Assembly: GCA_902629495.1 (NCBI GenBank)
Contig: CACORA010000019.1
Span: forward strand, 1 to 36,813
Origin: Planctomycetaceae bacterium
GTDB taxonomy: Bacteria > Planctomycetota > Planctomycetia > Pirellulales > UBA1268
DNA length: 36,813 bases
Reading direction: 5' to 3'
In this document: positions 1 to 8,626 of the stretch, one piece after another
How positions within the stretch are numbered: position 1 is the first letter of the stretch
How the letters are laid out: each line of letters begins with the position of its first letter
Notes under the pieces: generated by a model
Seen by the model: only the letters and a program-made list of their open reading frames with translations
What the model was told of the DNA's origin: nothing
Database searches by the model: none
Made by a program: the position numbers and the translations under genes

Positions 1-1064
1 TTTCTCTCGAGTTCCTTATTAAGTCTATCGCGGAGATGGCGCGTTGTAAGGTATTTCCCCGATTTTCCAGCAAGAGGTGAGGAGTTGATTCCAAACACCA
101 TGCTCAGCGTGGGCTCATCAACAGCCAGGCGAGGGAGTGGTCTGGCGTCTGATGCATCACAAAGCGTGTCACCAATTTCAACTTTTTCAATACCACTTAC
201 TGCTGCAATATCACCAGCGGTGGCTTCTTCGGAATCGACCCGGCCAAGCTTGTCAAAAACCTGCAAGCCCGTCACCTTTGCAGGCACAAGTACATCATCT
301 GAAGTTGAACGTAGAAGAACTTGGTTTTTATTAATGGAACCTGACTCAACCCTGCCGATCGCAATTCGTCCTACATAGTCAGACCAGTCGAGTGTTGTGA
401 CAAGCATTCGGAGGGGAGCATTGTGCTCGATTAACGGCCCTGGTATTTCTCTTAGGACGAGATCAAGAAGGGGCTCCATTGTCCCTTCGCGGACAGTCGG
501 GTCATCCGACGCAAAGCCTTCCCGGCTTGATGCAAATACATAAGGAAAATCAGCAAGGTCGTCGTCGGCACCAAGTTCAAGGAACAAACTGAGAATTTCA
601 TCAAGAACTTCAAGTGGCCTTCCGTCAGGACGATCAATTTTATTGACAACAACAACCGGTCGGAGTCGTGCCTCCAACGCCTTGGAGAGAACAAAGCGTG
701 TTTGGGGCATTGGGCCCTCGGCAGCATCAACGAGTACAAGAGCACCGTCGGCCATACGAAGGACTCGCTCAACTTCACCACCGAAATCAGCGTGGCCAGG
801 GGTATCAATCAAATTGATTTTCACATCCTTCCACATGACAGCAATATTTTTGGAGAGGATTGTGATGCCACGTTCCCGTTCGAGGTCATTCGAATCAAGG
901 ATTCGCTCACCAGTAAGTTGGCTTGCTCGAAACTGACCACTCTGCCGTAGTAAACAATCGACAAGAGTTGTCTTTCCGTGATCAACATGGGCAATGATAG
1001 CCACATTTCGTATGTCAGGGCGTCGCACGGTAGAGACGGATGATTCAACGGACGCGGTTGGCAT
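1..1064 (-). CDS. typA: Translational GTPase TypA/BipA, C-terminus outside window
   Basis: This is the first ~354 residues of a ribosome-associated GTPase of the EF-G/LepA superfamily, a cytoplasmic factor linked to ribosome assembly and stress or cold adaptation. The frame is open from the ATG at 1064 to the window edge. Visible motifs are G1 AHVDHGKTT (residues 25-33), switch I RGITI (65-69), G3 DTPGH (87-91) and G4 NKID (141-144). A domain II beta-barrel follows, and the fragment breaks off in the segment around GKYLTTRHLRDRL, which matches the typical TypA pattern GREGKxVTSRQIRDRL. That last motif separates TypA from LepA and EF-G. The family is usually ~600 aa, so about 250 residues are missing. 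The start MPTASVES is the only ATG giving a normal-length N-terminus; I see no strong Shine-Dalgarno sequence. The two tRNA genes lie directly upstream on the same strand. Confidence 0.95.
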   Translation of the reverse strand, partial: MPTASVESSVSTVRRPDIRNVAIIAHVDHGKTTLVDCLLRQSGQFRASQLTGERILDSNDLERERGITILSKNIAVMWKDVKINLIDTPGHADFGGEVERVLRMADGALVLVDAAEGPMPQTRFVLSKALEARLRPVVVVNKIDRPDGRPLEVLDEILSLFLELGADDDLADFPYVFASSREGFASDDPTVREGTMEPLLDLVLREIPGPLIEHNAPLRMLVTTLDWSDYVGRIAIGRVESGSINKNQVLLRSTSDDVLVPAKVTGLQVFDKLGRVDSEEATAGDIAAVSGIEKVEIGDTLCDASDARPLPRLAVDEPTLSMVFGINSSPLAGKSGKYLTTRHLRDRLNKELER

Positions 1065-1214
1065 AGAGGGCCAGTGGGAAGTTACTCCACGGCGTTCAGG
1101 AGGGAATGAGAGAGAAAGGGGTGGATAGTGGTTTGGTCAGATTCAAAAGATGTTGGAAAGGAAACGTGTTTCTACAACGGGTCAAAATAGTCTGACGATT
1201 GAACAAAAATAAAG

Positions 1215-1287
<73 letters not shown>

Positions 1288-1299
1288 ATAATAGGGTGA

Positions 1300-1373
1300 T
1301 GCGCGCGCCAAGACTCGAACTTGGGACCTCTACCTTATCAGGGTAGCGCTCTAACCAACTGAGCTACGCGCGC
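1300..1373 (-). tRNA. tRNA-Ile (anticodon GAT)
   Basis: On the minus strand these 74 nt form a cloverleaf with acceptor stem GCGCGCG/CGCGCGC, D-arm AGCTCAGTTGGTTAGAGC, anticodon stem CTACC/GGTAG around the loop CTGATAA (anticodon GAT), and T-arm CCAAG/CTTGG with loop TTCGAGT. The discriminator is A and CCA is not encoded. The Ile(GAT)-Ala(TGC) order is the one normally found in the 16S-23S spacer, but no rRNA sequence flanks it here. Confidence 0.96.
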
Positions 1374-2303
1374 GTTTGCCGGAAACAACGTCAGTCACGA
1401 TGAACAGCAAGCCTCAGAACCATACAACCCGTTTGCTGATTATGCAAGGTTTTGCAACTTTTTCGGGTTCTCACGGATCAGTTCACGGACCAAGCAAGAG
1501 CCTGTGGGCTGATGATTGATGTCATCGCCGAAAATCACCAAGATGCCTCTCAGTGCCTTGCAGCCGACCAGGATCGGATCTTGTTCTCTAGCAAATGGTT
1601 TGCCGATGACTGAGATTCATGAGAAACACCATGCATGGGTGCCCTGCCGTTGCCGTGTGATCAGATTGAATTTTGACCAACATCGTAATGCCAGAGGGCA
1701 TGGCATGCTGCAGGTGACATGGCGTATGATTGCAGCCTTTTTGTTCGGAATAATAGAGTTCTCCAAGAAAGGCTCTGAGAAGTCAGCCTCTTAAAGTCTA
1801 CGCACTGAAATCATCTGCTCGTTTCATGATGGGATATGCTTGGTTGCAAAAGTGAAACAGTACAAGTGAGCGTGGTGGGGAAAATGGATCATCCAGCTCC
1901 ACCAGAAGTATTGCTTCAGGGACACTGAACACACGCCATGGCTACCGTCATTTTATTGATATTGAGATGGGTATCGGCTTTTGATCTGAAAGTGTCTTAT
2001 GGAGGATCTGCCCAGTGTGCTTTGAGCGACCCGTCTATGTGGATGGCAACGCATAGTGATTCAGGCCGTCCAGAACGTTTTCTTTTGTAAGGTTTTCATC
2101 TCTCCCACGTGCACTGGCCTCCGTGGTCATGCTGCAATCCACTGTCCAGATCAGCCTGATTCAGGCGAGGTTCCGGGACCGGATTGGCCGCAAATGCAAG
2201 AAATGAATAACACGATGCAAATCTTTTGTTGAAAATGATGCTGACGTATCGTTGGGTTCTGCATTAGGTTGTACGGGTGTTTTTTCCATCAAGGGAGTTT
2301 TAG
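1374..2303. other. Gene-poor stretch upstream of the redoxin gene
   Basis: No convincing gene is visible. A 92-codon plus-strand frame (1516-1794) resembles no family I know and has no clear ribosome binding site. On the minus strand one frame reads through most of ~1437-1800, interrupted by one TGA near 1620, and ends in a plausible polar tail (RELIRENPKKLQNLA). That could be a decayed small gene, but I cannot name a parent. The promoter of the tRNA pair should lie in the first part and that of the redoxin gene near the end. Confidence 0.5.
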
Positions 2304-4217
2304 ATGATCGCTCGACATACGCCCTATTTATCAATAACGCCTGTTTCTCTCTTTGTCGGTTTCTGTGTTTTTCTGCTATTGCCACGCGTATCGATCGCTC
2401 AGCCAACAGTGAAGTATGCCTTGGGGCTTAAGCCACATCAGAAAAATCAGGATATCGATTATGACATTCCCTCAGGGGAGAGTATCACTCGGGCGACTGT
2501 GAAAATGGAGAAGCGTGGAGATGTAACGGCCTGGGTCGTGCGGGATGACCGTGGGCAGGTCCTGCGAGTGTTCGCCGATACAAACGGTGATCGTGTTGTT
2601 GATCAATGGAGTTTCTTCAAAAATGGTCTCGAGGTGTATCGGGATATTGACTCGGATTTTAATGCAAAAGCAGATGAGGCTCGATGGTTTAATACAGCAG
2701 GAAGCCGTTGGGGTTTTGATCGTAATGAAGATGGAGTGCTGGATGCTTGGAAGATGATTTCTGCAGAAGAGGTAACGTTAGAAATTGTTGCTGCCTTCCG
2801 TCTTCAAGATACATCTAGATTTGCGATGTTGCTTCCAAGTGAGGAAGAGATCGAGAAGGCTGGGTTTGATGGGAATCTGTTGAAAGATGTCACATCAAGA
2901 GTCGCGAGAGCTACTTCAGAGTTTTCTCGACTCGCTCAAGTCCAGAAGCAAATAGGAGTACAGACACTTTGGAATAATATGCTGTCGATGCGTCCGGGAG
3001 TTATTCCTGCTGGAAGTGATGGGTGTGTTAAGGATATTGTTGCCCACGATAATGTCGTTGCACTCGTTGATACTGCTGGTGTAGGTGGGCAGGTATATGT
3101 TGGGTCACTGGTTCGTTTTGGCGATGCCTGGAGGCCCGTTGACGCGCCGCAGTTGCCTGGAGTTTCTGGTGAAATTACAGAGCCACAGGCATTTTTTGCG
3201 CCTCGCTTTGATGGCCCGGCTGCATCGCTCGGCCCCCAAGAAGATGCACGACTCAAGCCACTTTTGGTAAAACTGCAGGCGATCGAAGGTAGGCTCTCTT
3301 CAGCTTCTTTTGAGGCGAGACAGCCTTTGGCTGAAGAGCAAGCAGACCTTCTTGGTCAGGTTGTGGCCGCATCGAGCGAAGCAGACAAAGCTTTTTGGGT
3401 TCGTCAGTATGCTGAGACTTTAGCTGCGGGTGTCCAGGATGGGAGTCTGCCTTCTGGAATTTCAAAACTTGAAAAGCTGGCGTTGGCTGTTCAAGTCGAT
3501 GAATCACTTTCTGCATTCACTTTATTCCGACTCGCGTCTGCCAGATATGCAGCGAGAATGCAGGAGCCTGGAGCAGATATCGAATCCGTGCAGTCGATGT
3601 GGCTCGAAGAACTTGAAAAATTTGTTGCTGATTATCCCTCTGCCCCGGATTCTGCTGAGGCCATGCTTCAAATGGGAATAGCAGATGAGTTTTCAGGGCG
3701 AGAGGACAATGCCATTGAGCGTTATGAGACGATTGTTGAACAGTTTCCTGATTCAGCGTCGGCGAGAAAAGCCCGAGGGGCTGCAAGAAGGCTCCAGCTG
3801 GATGGCAAGCCCTTGCAACTTGAGGGAAGAGCTATGGATGGGAAAAGTGTAGTGGTGGGAAATTTGCAAGGTACGCCCGTGCTTGTTCATTACTGGGCCA
3901 CATGGTGTGAACCTTGCAAAGTCGACATTGCAACAATCAGGGAGCTGTATTCGAAGTATGGACCAACACGATTTCGTGTCATTGGGATCACGCTTGATTC
4001 GGATGCGAAGCAACTGGAGTCATATCTTTCCGAAAAACCAATGCCGTGGCCTCAACTTCATGAGTCGGGTGGTTTGGATGGACGTTTAGCAGAGGATTTG
4101 GGAGTGCTCACATTGCCAACAATGATTCTTCTTGATAGCAAAGGGAACGTTGTGGATCGCAATCTGGTGATCACTGATCTTGAGAGGAAACTGGAGTCCT
4201 TGATTGAGGGCAAGTAG
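2304..4217 (+). CDS. Secreted protein with EF-hand-like loops and C-terminal TlpA-type thioredoxin domain
   Basis: A 637-aa exported protein. Residues 1-32 form a signal peptide ending near SIAQ. Residues ~88-150 hold three Asp-rich calcium-loop-like segments: DTNGDRVVDQW (92-102), DIDSDFNAKADE (114-125) and DRNEDGVLDAW (139-149). The middle is helical; around residues 440-500 it has TPR/YbgF-like repeats (FVADYPSAPDSAEAML, IVEQFPDSASARKA). Residues ~505-637 are a TlpA/redoxin domain with the active site W534-C535-E536-P537-C538 and a cis-Pro region LTLPTMILLD. This family carries out thiol-disulfide exchange in the periplasm. The start is supported by AAGGGAG about 8 nt upstream. The substrate is unknown. 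Its neighbours are other envelope proteins on the same strand, but gaps of about 100 nt suggest separate transcripts. Confidence 0.85.
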   Translation: MIARHTPYLSITPVSLFVGFCVFLLLPRVSIAQPTVKYALGLKPHQKNQDIDYDIPSGESITRATVKMEKRGDVTAWVVRDDRGQVLRVFADTNGDRVVDQWSFFKNGLEVYRDIDSDFNAKADEARWFNTAGSRWGFDRNEDGVLDAWKMISAEEVTLEIVAAFRLQDTSRFAMLLPSEEEIEKAGFDGNLLKDVTSRVARATSEFSRLAQVQKQIGVQTLWNNMLSMRPGVIPAGSDGCVKDIVAHDNVVALVDTAGVGGQVYVGSLVRFGDAWRPVDAPQLPGVSGEITEPQAFFAPRFDGPAASLGPQEDARLKPLLVKLQAIEGRLSSASFEARQPLAEEQADLLGQVVAASSEADKAFWVRQYAETLAAGVQDGSLPSGISKLEKLALAVQVDESLSAFTLFRLASARYAARMQEPGADIESVQSMWLEELEKFVADYPSAPDSAEAMLQMGIADEFSGREDNAIERYETIVEQFPDSASARKARGAARRLQLDGKPLQLEGRAMDGKSVVVGNLQGTPVLVHYWATWCEPCKVDIATIRELYSKYGPTRFRVIGITLDSDAKQLESYLSEKPMPWPQLHESGGLDGRLAEDLGVLTLPTMILLDSKGNVVDRNLVITDLERKLESLIEGK

Positions 4218-4326
4218 GGAGTTTTGGTAGCTTTTTTGCCATTTCGAATGGGTTTGCGGGGTCAGCTACTGGTCGCTACTGTCTGTTTCGCGTTTTGGTT
4301 TGTTGATTGAAGGATGAGGAACAGCT

Positions 4327-4596
4327 ATGCCCTCTGCGATTGGGAATGTAAGTCCTGTTTTATGTGCCGTCGGTGTCGTTCAAGTGCTTGGGGTTATAGC
4401 AGCCATATGGTCACGTCTAGTAGAAGGTACGCCAAGGGAACGAATAGGGCATTGGTTATGCTTTTTGGCTCTCGGCGTTGTCGGTGGGCTCAGTGGGTTT
4501 TGTCTGCAGTATGGTCCGGATTCGGGTGCCATGTGTGCGGTAACACTTGTTCTGATGACCATGATTTCCATTGTTGATCCAAAATCGGCAGTGTAG
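4327..4596 (+). CDS. Small multi-pass membrane protein, function unknown
   Basis: An 89-aa protein with three likely membrane helices: residues ~8-29 (PVLCAVGVVQVLGVIAAI), ~42-60 (WLCFLALGVVGGLSGFCL) and ~66-84 (GAMCAVTLVLMTMISIV). The loop between helices 1 and 2 is charged (RLVEGTPRERIGH). GAGG lies about 7 nt before the ATG. The hydrophobic periodicity and ribosome binding site favour this frame over the overlapping one that starts at 4314. I recognise no family. The cysteines (C13, C44, C54, C69) lie in or next to the helices. It sits between two exported proteins, so an envelope role is likely but unproven. Confidence 0.6.
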   Translation: MPSAIGNVSPVLCAVGVVQVLGVIAAIWSRLVEGTPRERIGHWLCFLALGVVGGLSGFCLQYGPDSGAMCAVTLVLMTMISIVDPKSAV

Positions 4597-4763
4597 GCAG
4601 CCTTGCTCAAATCGCCTTTCTTGCGCCGTCAAAGTATCTTGGCCGCACTGTCCAAAGAATCGGAAAAAAACTCCCCTTCAGACACTGCTTATGCCGAACA
4701 ACAAATATGGTGAGAAGGTGCGATGCGCCGGAGTGCCAGTGTTTTGTTTCCAAGGAGCTAGGC

Positions 4764-6191
4764 ATGTTGATTTTGATCCGCTCTTTTCGGCTGTTACTAG
4801 CATTCAGTACGCCGTTGTTTCTCGTAGCGAATAGTTTCGCTGATGATCTTGCTGCACGTGTCACGTCAAAGATTGATGCATCGCCTGATCTACAGGGTGC
4901 ATCTATTTCAGTAAAGGCTCTCGGGCCGACGGTGTGGCTTTCGGGTGCGGCCACGCCAGAGGAACAGCAGGCTGCTTTAGCTGTTGCAAAGAAGACATCA
5001 GGCGTTGAACGCGTTGTTGATCAGTTGTCAGTTTCGCAGCAGGGCCCACAAGGAAAGACTGCAGGTGGACCGTCGAGGCGAATTCTTAGGCAGTCTTTAG
5101 TCGGTGGGATGCAAAAGTCTGGAGTTCAGCCTCTTGGGATGCGGCACGTGGTGAATCAGCCGGTCGGTATTTCTGATCTCGGAAAAGATGAATTGGCCCA
5201 TTCTGTTGCTCAGTCGTTGCGAAATTCTGGCATGTTGAAGGGGTATCGAGTCAGTGTAAAAGCAAAAAACGGTACCGTCTGGTTAGAGGGTACGTTAGCC
5301 AGTCTTGATCAACTGCAAACCGCTGTTGCCATAGCAGAGCAGACGCTTGGAGTTGAACGAGTCGTAAATCGGCTCTCAGTTAACGCAGACTCTCCATCGA
5401 AAGAGTCCTCAAAGAGTCAAAGTTTGTTCGCATTGCCTGATTCAATGCGAACGTTGATCGGTATGGGAACGGGACCTGAACAAGCTCCTGGTTCTGACGC
5501 AAAAGATCTGCCAAGAGATCCTGTGCAGCTTGCGAATGCGGAAATACCCGACACTGATGTTGCAGGCATAATCCAGCTGACGCAGGGACAGGAAGCAGTG
5601 AGTCAGGCACAATATCCGTCGCTGAAACAAGAGTCACCACAAAAGCAGCTGGTTCCACAGTTCAGGCAGGCGTTGTCACCGCAAGGAGGACGCCCTTTGC
5701 CAATGAGAATGGCTGCGAGAATGAATCGTTCAGGCGTTCGTTCGACCGGCTATGGTGAGCCAATGGTTCTGCCTGGCCCTCAAGAATACGCTGATTACGG
5801 CGGAAGTGTTCGCGTCGTTCCAGGTTCCATGAAGATCACAGAGGGAAGCCAAGCAATGCCCGACGCAAGTATGATGCCAACGCCGGCGTCTGGCGGTGCT
5901 TCAGGGCATCCTGTCCCAATGGGAACTACTGGTGTTGGTATGCCCGCTGTTCCTGTACGGGGTGGTGGACCAAACATGCCAAATTATGCATGGCCAAGTT
6001 ATGCTGCGAATCCAAACTATGCTGCTCTGCAGTATCCGACTCAGTATTCGCCAACAGCCTGGCCATATATTGGTCCCTTCTATCCGTATCCTCAGGTTCC
6101 TCTCGGTTGGCGACGGGTTTCTTTGGAGTGGGATGATGGGTGGTGGTATGTGGACTTTGATGATCGCCATGTCCACAGTCATCATCGATAA
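4764..6191 (+). CDS. Exported double-BON-domain protein with aromatic Pro/Tyr/Trp-rich tail
   Basis: A 475-aa protein. The ATG at 4764 is chosen over an in-frame ATG at 4707 because it has AAGGAGC 7 nt upstream and is followed directly by a signal peptide (cleavage near NSFA-DD, residue 26). BON domain 1 spans ~29-90 and BON domain 2 ~142-206; both have the pattern TVWLxG followed by GVERVVxxLSV. BON domains bind membranes or hydrophobic ligands in the periplasm (OsmY family). A Gln/Pro/Met/Gly-rich low-complexity region follows (~210-415). The C-terminus is WPYIGPFYPYPQVPLGW, then SLEWDDGWWYVDF and a His-rich end. I recall similar tails in other planctomycete BON proteins. A strong terminator follows 26 nt after the stop, so it probably ends a transcript. 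Confidence 0.85.
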   Translation: MLILIRSFRLLLAFSTPLFLVANSFADDLAARVTSKIDASPDLQGASISVKALGPTVWLSGAATPEEQQAALAVAKKTSGVERVVDQLSVSQQGPQGKTAGGPSRRILRQSLVGGMQKSGVQPLGMRHVVNQPVGISDLGKDELAHSVAQSLRNSGMLKGYRVSVKAKNGTVWLEGTLASLDQLQTAVAIAEQTLGVERVVNRLSVNADSPSKESSKSQSLFALPDSMRTLIGMGTGPEQAPGSDAKDLPRDPVQLANAEIPDTDVAGIIQLTQGQEAVSQAQYPSLKQESPQKQLVPQFRQALSPQGGRPLPMRMAARMNRSGVRSTGYGEPMVLPGPQEYADYGGSVRVVPGSMKITEGSQAMPDASMMPTPASGGASGHPVPMGTTGVGMPAVPVRGGGPNMPNYAWPSYAANPNYAALQYPTQYSPTAWPYIGPFYPYPQVPLGWRRVSLEWDDGWWYVDFDDRHVHSHHR

Positions 6192-6217
6192 ACGAAATCT
6201 GAATAACAACAATGGCG

Positions 6218-6250
6218 AACACCCTCTTGGTCTCAAGAGGGTGTTTTTTT
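6218..6250 (+). terminator. Rho-independent terminator of the BON-protein gene
   Basis: A perfect 12-bp inverted repeat, AACACCCTCTTG (6218-6229) and CAAGAGGGTGTT (6234-6245), closes on a 4-nt loop and continues into T residues to 6250. It lies 26 nt after the stop codon. Confidence 0.92.
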
Positions 6251-6417
6251 ACATGAGGTGACGCGAAGTTCAGTCTGGCTTGTTTTCCTGAAGCCCAGAG
6301 CCTGCCCAAATGTCCATGGCTTGAAAAACGCACAAGTTCTCCAGGTGTTGTGACCGATAGTATCCATACGGTCGTTGTATTCGGCCGTCATTTATCTGCG
6401 AATGTGAGGAGTTTGCC

Positions 6418-6996
6418 ATGTCGGCCGGTACACGTTTCAGCATGTTAGCACTGTTCGTGGTTACGACATTTGTATCGCAATCCGGTTGCTTTTGGCTGAC
6501 TTCCTCAGGTCCCAACGTCGGTCCTTTAGCAGTGCCTCTTCCGATACCTGTTTACATGCAGAAAAGTCGAGAGGACCATTTTTGGAACTATGAGCGGTAC
6601 GAACGAGCCCCCGTGCTCGGACCTATTCCTCCCGGTGCCCCCCATGAAGCACTTGATGAGCCAAGCGATGATGAAGTGATGCGAGCCCTAGAAAAAGCAA
6701 GGCCTGTTCAGGGGAATTGGCCATTTTTGTACGAAATACAGCGCAATAATGTACGTATTACCAAGCACAAGATTTCTGACTACGTTGATCCCCCACGGCA
6801 TTATCCACTTGTTGGGCCAGCTCAACTGCATCATGCTCACTATAAGTGCACGGTCTACTTTCAAGAAATCAAGCGAATTGGCTGGCCTGTGCCGTATACA
6901 GTGGTAGATGAAGATACTCAGGAAGTTGTCTACATCGATCACGACCATCTTCACATGGTGGGAGATCTTGATACGGGTGCAGATGCTCAGTTCTAG
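6418..6996 (+). CDS. Probable lipoprotein, conserved planctomycete protein of unknown function
   Basis: A 192-aa protein. Its N-terminus has a hydrophobic segment (MLALFVVTTFVSQ) followed by S-G-C at residue 24, a loose lipobox whose -3 residue is Gln, so lipidation is likely rather than certain. The rest is polar and aromatic, with APVLGPIPPGAPHEALDEPS and a later segment rich in His, Tyr and Asp (VVYIDHDHLHMV). No enzymatic motif is visible. GAGGAG precedes the ATG by about 6 nt. The preceding terminator shows that it has its own promoter, in 6251-6417. I have a general impression of similar proteins in Pirellula-type genomes but cannot assign a function. Confidence 0.65.
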   Translation: MSAGTRFSMLALFVVTTFVSQSGCFWLTSSGPNVGPLAVPLPIPVYMQKSREDHFWNYERYERAPVLGPIPPGAPHEALDEPSDDEVMRALEKARPVQGNWPFLYEIQRNNVRITKHKISDYVDPPRHYPLVGPAQLHHAHYKCTVYFQEIKRIGWPVPYTVVDEDTQEVVYIDHDHLHMVGDLDTGADAQF

Positions 6997-7260
6997 ATTG
7001 ATCTTTGGTAGAACTTCGTTTGCTGTTTTTCTCTCTGCAACGTGTTGTTGTACATAACCTGTTGTCGAGAGTGAAGCAAGTTGCCCTCTCCTGCGGAATA
7101 TGTCGGTTGTAAGGGTAGCGGACGGCTTGATCAGAAAACTTGCCTAGATCCATTTCTTTGTTCGATCTCATATATAGATTTCTAGAAGGCAGATCAGGGG
7201 GCGAGTGATCGAGTCTAATGGTCACAACGATATGCTTTCACAAAGGAATGGATTCCGATT

Positions 7261-8169
7261 ATGGAGCGATGGATAGCGCTCTTCCCAGTACCACTTGTCG
7301 CACTTGCTGCGATTGCGCTTACTGTGTGCTTGCAGGATTCAGCAGGGGCACAACAGACTCGAGCATGGGCAGGTTCTGCTATTTCGTCCACTGATGGCTC
7401 GTCCACGAAAGAGCGACGAACTGACCTTCGTATGGCCGCGGCTGATACGACTGCTTCTCATGAGCCGTCACCTGTGGTGACAGGAGTCAATACGCCTGCT
7501 GCTCGGAGTATTGGAAAAGGAAGCCTTCTTTCAACCATTTTTGGAGGAGGTTTCCTGATGGTCCCACTCATTGGGTGTTCATTTGCCCTGGTGGTCTTTG
7601 GCATTGAACGAACCGTGAGCCTCCGAACAAATCGAGTTGTTCCACGGATGTTTGTTGATCGTTTTGTTGAGCAACTCCAGTCTGGAGAATTCTCCCGACA
7701 AAAAGCAATCGATGCCTGTGAGGCGAGTGGTAGTCCCGTGGCGAGAGTCTTTGCTGCTGCAGTCCGGCGTTGGGGGCGTCCAGCGGTGGAGATCGAGCAG
7801 TCAGCCATTGATGCTTGTGAACGAGAAGTGGTTCAACTGAGACGATATCGTCGAGTATTCAATGGTGTGGCGACCATTGCCCCACTCTTGGGGTTACTTG
7901 GAACAGTATTTGGGCTTATTCGTTCCTTTAATGATGTCGTAGCAGCAGGTGCGATGGGACGCCCTGATATGCTCGCCGGTGGATTTGGAGAGGCTCTGAT
8001 CACAACTGCGATGGGCCTGCTTGTTGCGATACCGGCAATGGTGTTGTATTCATTTTTCACCAGTCGGGTGGATCGTTTGGCAATGCGACTCGATGAATCT
8101 TGCCAGCAAGTAATCAATGAAATCGCCTTGGAGTCTGTGGGTGATGGGCATCGTCGGGTTGCTGCCTGA
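7261..8169 (+). CDS. exbB: MotA/TolQ/ExbB proton-channel family protein
   Basis: A 302-aa inner-membrane protein. Residues 1-30 look like a signal sequence or extra first helix (FPVPLVALAAIALTVCLQ), then a polar linker to ~85. The ExbB core follows: a helix at ~96-116 (GGFLMVPLIGCSFALVVFGI), a cytoplasmic part, then the conserved helix pair starting NGVATIAPLLGLLGTVFGL (~200-218) and ending TTAMGLLVAIPAMVLYSFF. With ExbD this family turns proton motive force into mechanical work on an envelope partner. Possible Shine-Dalgarno AAAGGA is rather far (about 14 nt) from the ATG. The exbD gene begins 17 nt after the stop. The N-terminal extension is longer than in enteric ExbB. Confidence 0.9.
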   Translation: MERWIALFPVPLVALAAIALTVCLQDSAGAQQTRAWAGSAISSTDGSSTKERRTDLRMAAADTTASHEPSPVVTGVNTPAARSIGKGSLLSTIFGGGFLMVPLIGCSFALVVFGIERTVSLRTNRVVPRMFVDRFVEQLQSGEFSRQKAIDACEASGSPVARVFAAAVRRWGRPAVEIEQSAIDACEREVVQLRRYRRVFNGVATIAPLLGLLGTVFGLIRSFNDVVAAGAMGRPDMLAGGFGEALITTAMGLLVAIPAMVLYSFFTSRVDRLAMRLDESCQQVINEIALESVGDGHRRVAA

Positions 8170-8186
8170 GCTAAAGGGGGTCTGCT

Positions 8187-8612
8187 ATGCCATTGATATC
8201 CGGCACCGATGAGGAATCGCTTTCACCAAATCTGACTCCTATGATCGATGTGATTCTTGTGCTCACTATTTTTTTTATGTGTGCAACGAAGTTTTCCGCC
8301 GATGAGAGAGCATTTAATCTCGACTTGCCGTCTGCGGATCATGCAACCGCTGTTGCAGTAACGCAGCCAGAGATTGTTGAAGTTCAGTCATCTGGTCAGC
8401 TTCGACTGGGAGCAGAAAACCTAAACATTGACGCTCTCGGTGAGCGATTAGCTGAGCGATGTTCTGACACATCTGATACGGTCGTTATGATTCGTGGCGA
8501 GCGAAATGTATCTCACGGACGTATGACCGAAGTGTATGAGGCATGCCGTCAAGCAGGGGTTCGTCATGTTGCCATTTCAGTCCGCAGCGCTGGAACAAAT
8601 AACCCTGATTAA
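8187..8612 (+). CDS. exbD: ExbD/TolR family biopolymer transport protein
   Basis: A 141-aa protein with one N-terminal membrane helix (TPMIDVILVLTIFFMCATKF) carrying the essential protonatable Asp (D21), and a periplasmic domain ending in the family's MIRGERNVSHGRMTEVYEACRQAGV-like region. The length is normal for ExbD. AAAGGGGG precedes the ATG by about 6 nt. It lies between exbB (17-nt gap) and the toroid-protein gene (14-nt gap), so the three almost certainly form one operon. ExbD would couple proton flow through ExbB to whatever partner takes the place of TonB. Confidence 0.92.
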   Translation: MPLISGTDEESLSPNLTPMIDVILVLTIFFMCATKFSADERAFNLDLPSADHATAVAVTQPEIVEVQSSGQLRLGAENLNIDALGERLAERCSDTSDTVVMIRGERNVSHGRMTEVYEACRQAGVRHVAISVRSAGTNNPD

Positions 8613-8626
8613 GATGAGAAAACAAG

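Noticed and set aside
1516..1794. 92-codon plus-strand frame in the gap before the redoxin gene
   Set aside because: Composition rich in Cys, His and Trp, no clear start signal, and a competing minus-strand frame; not credible as a gene.
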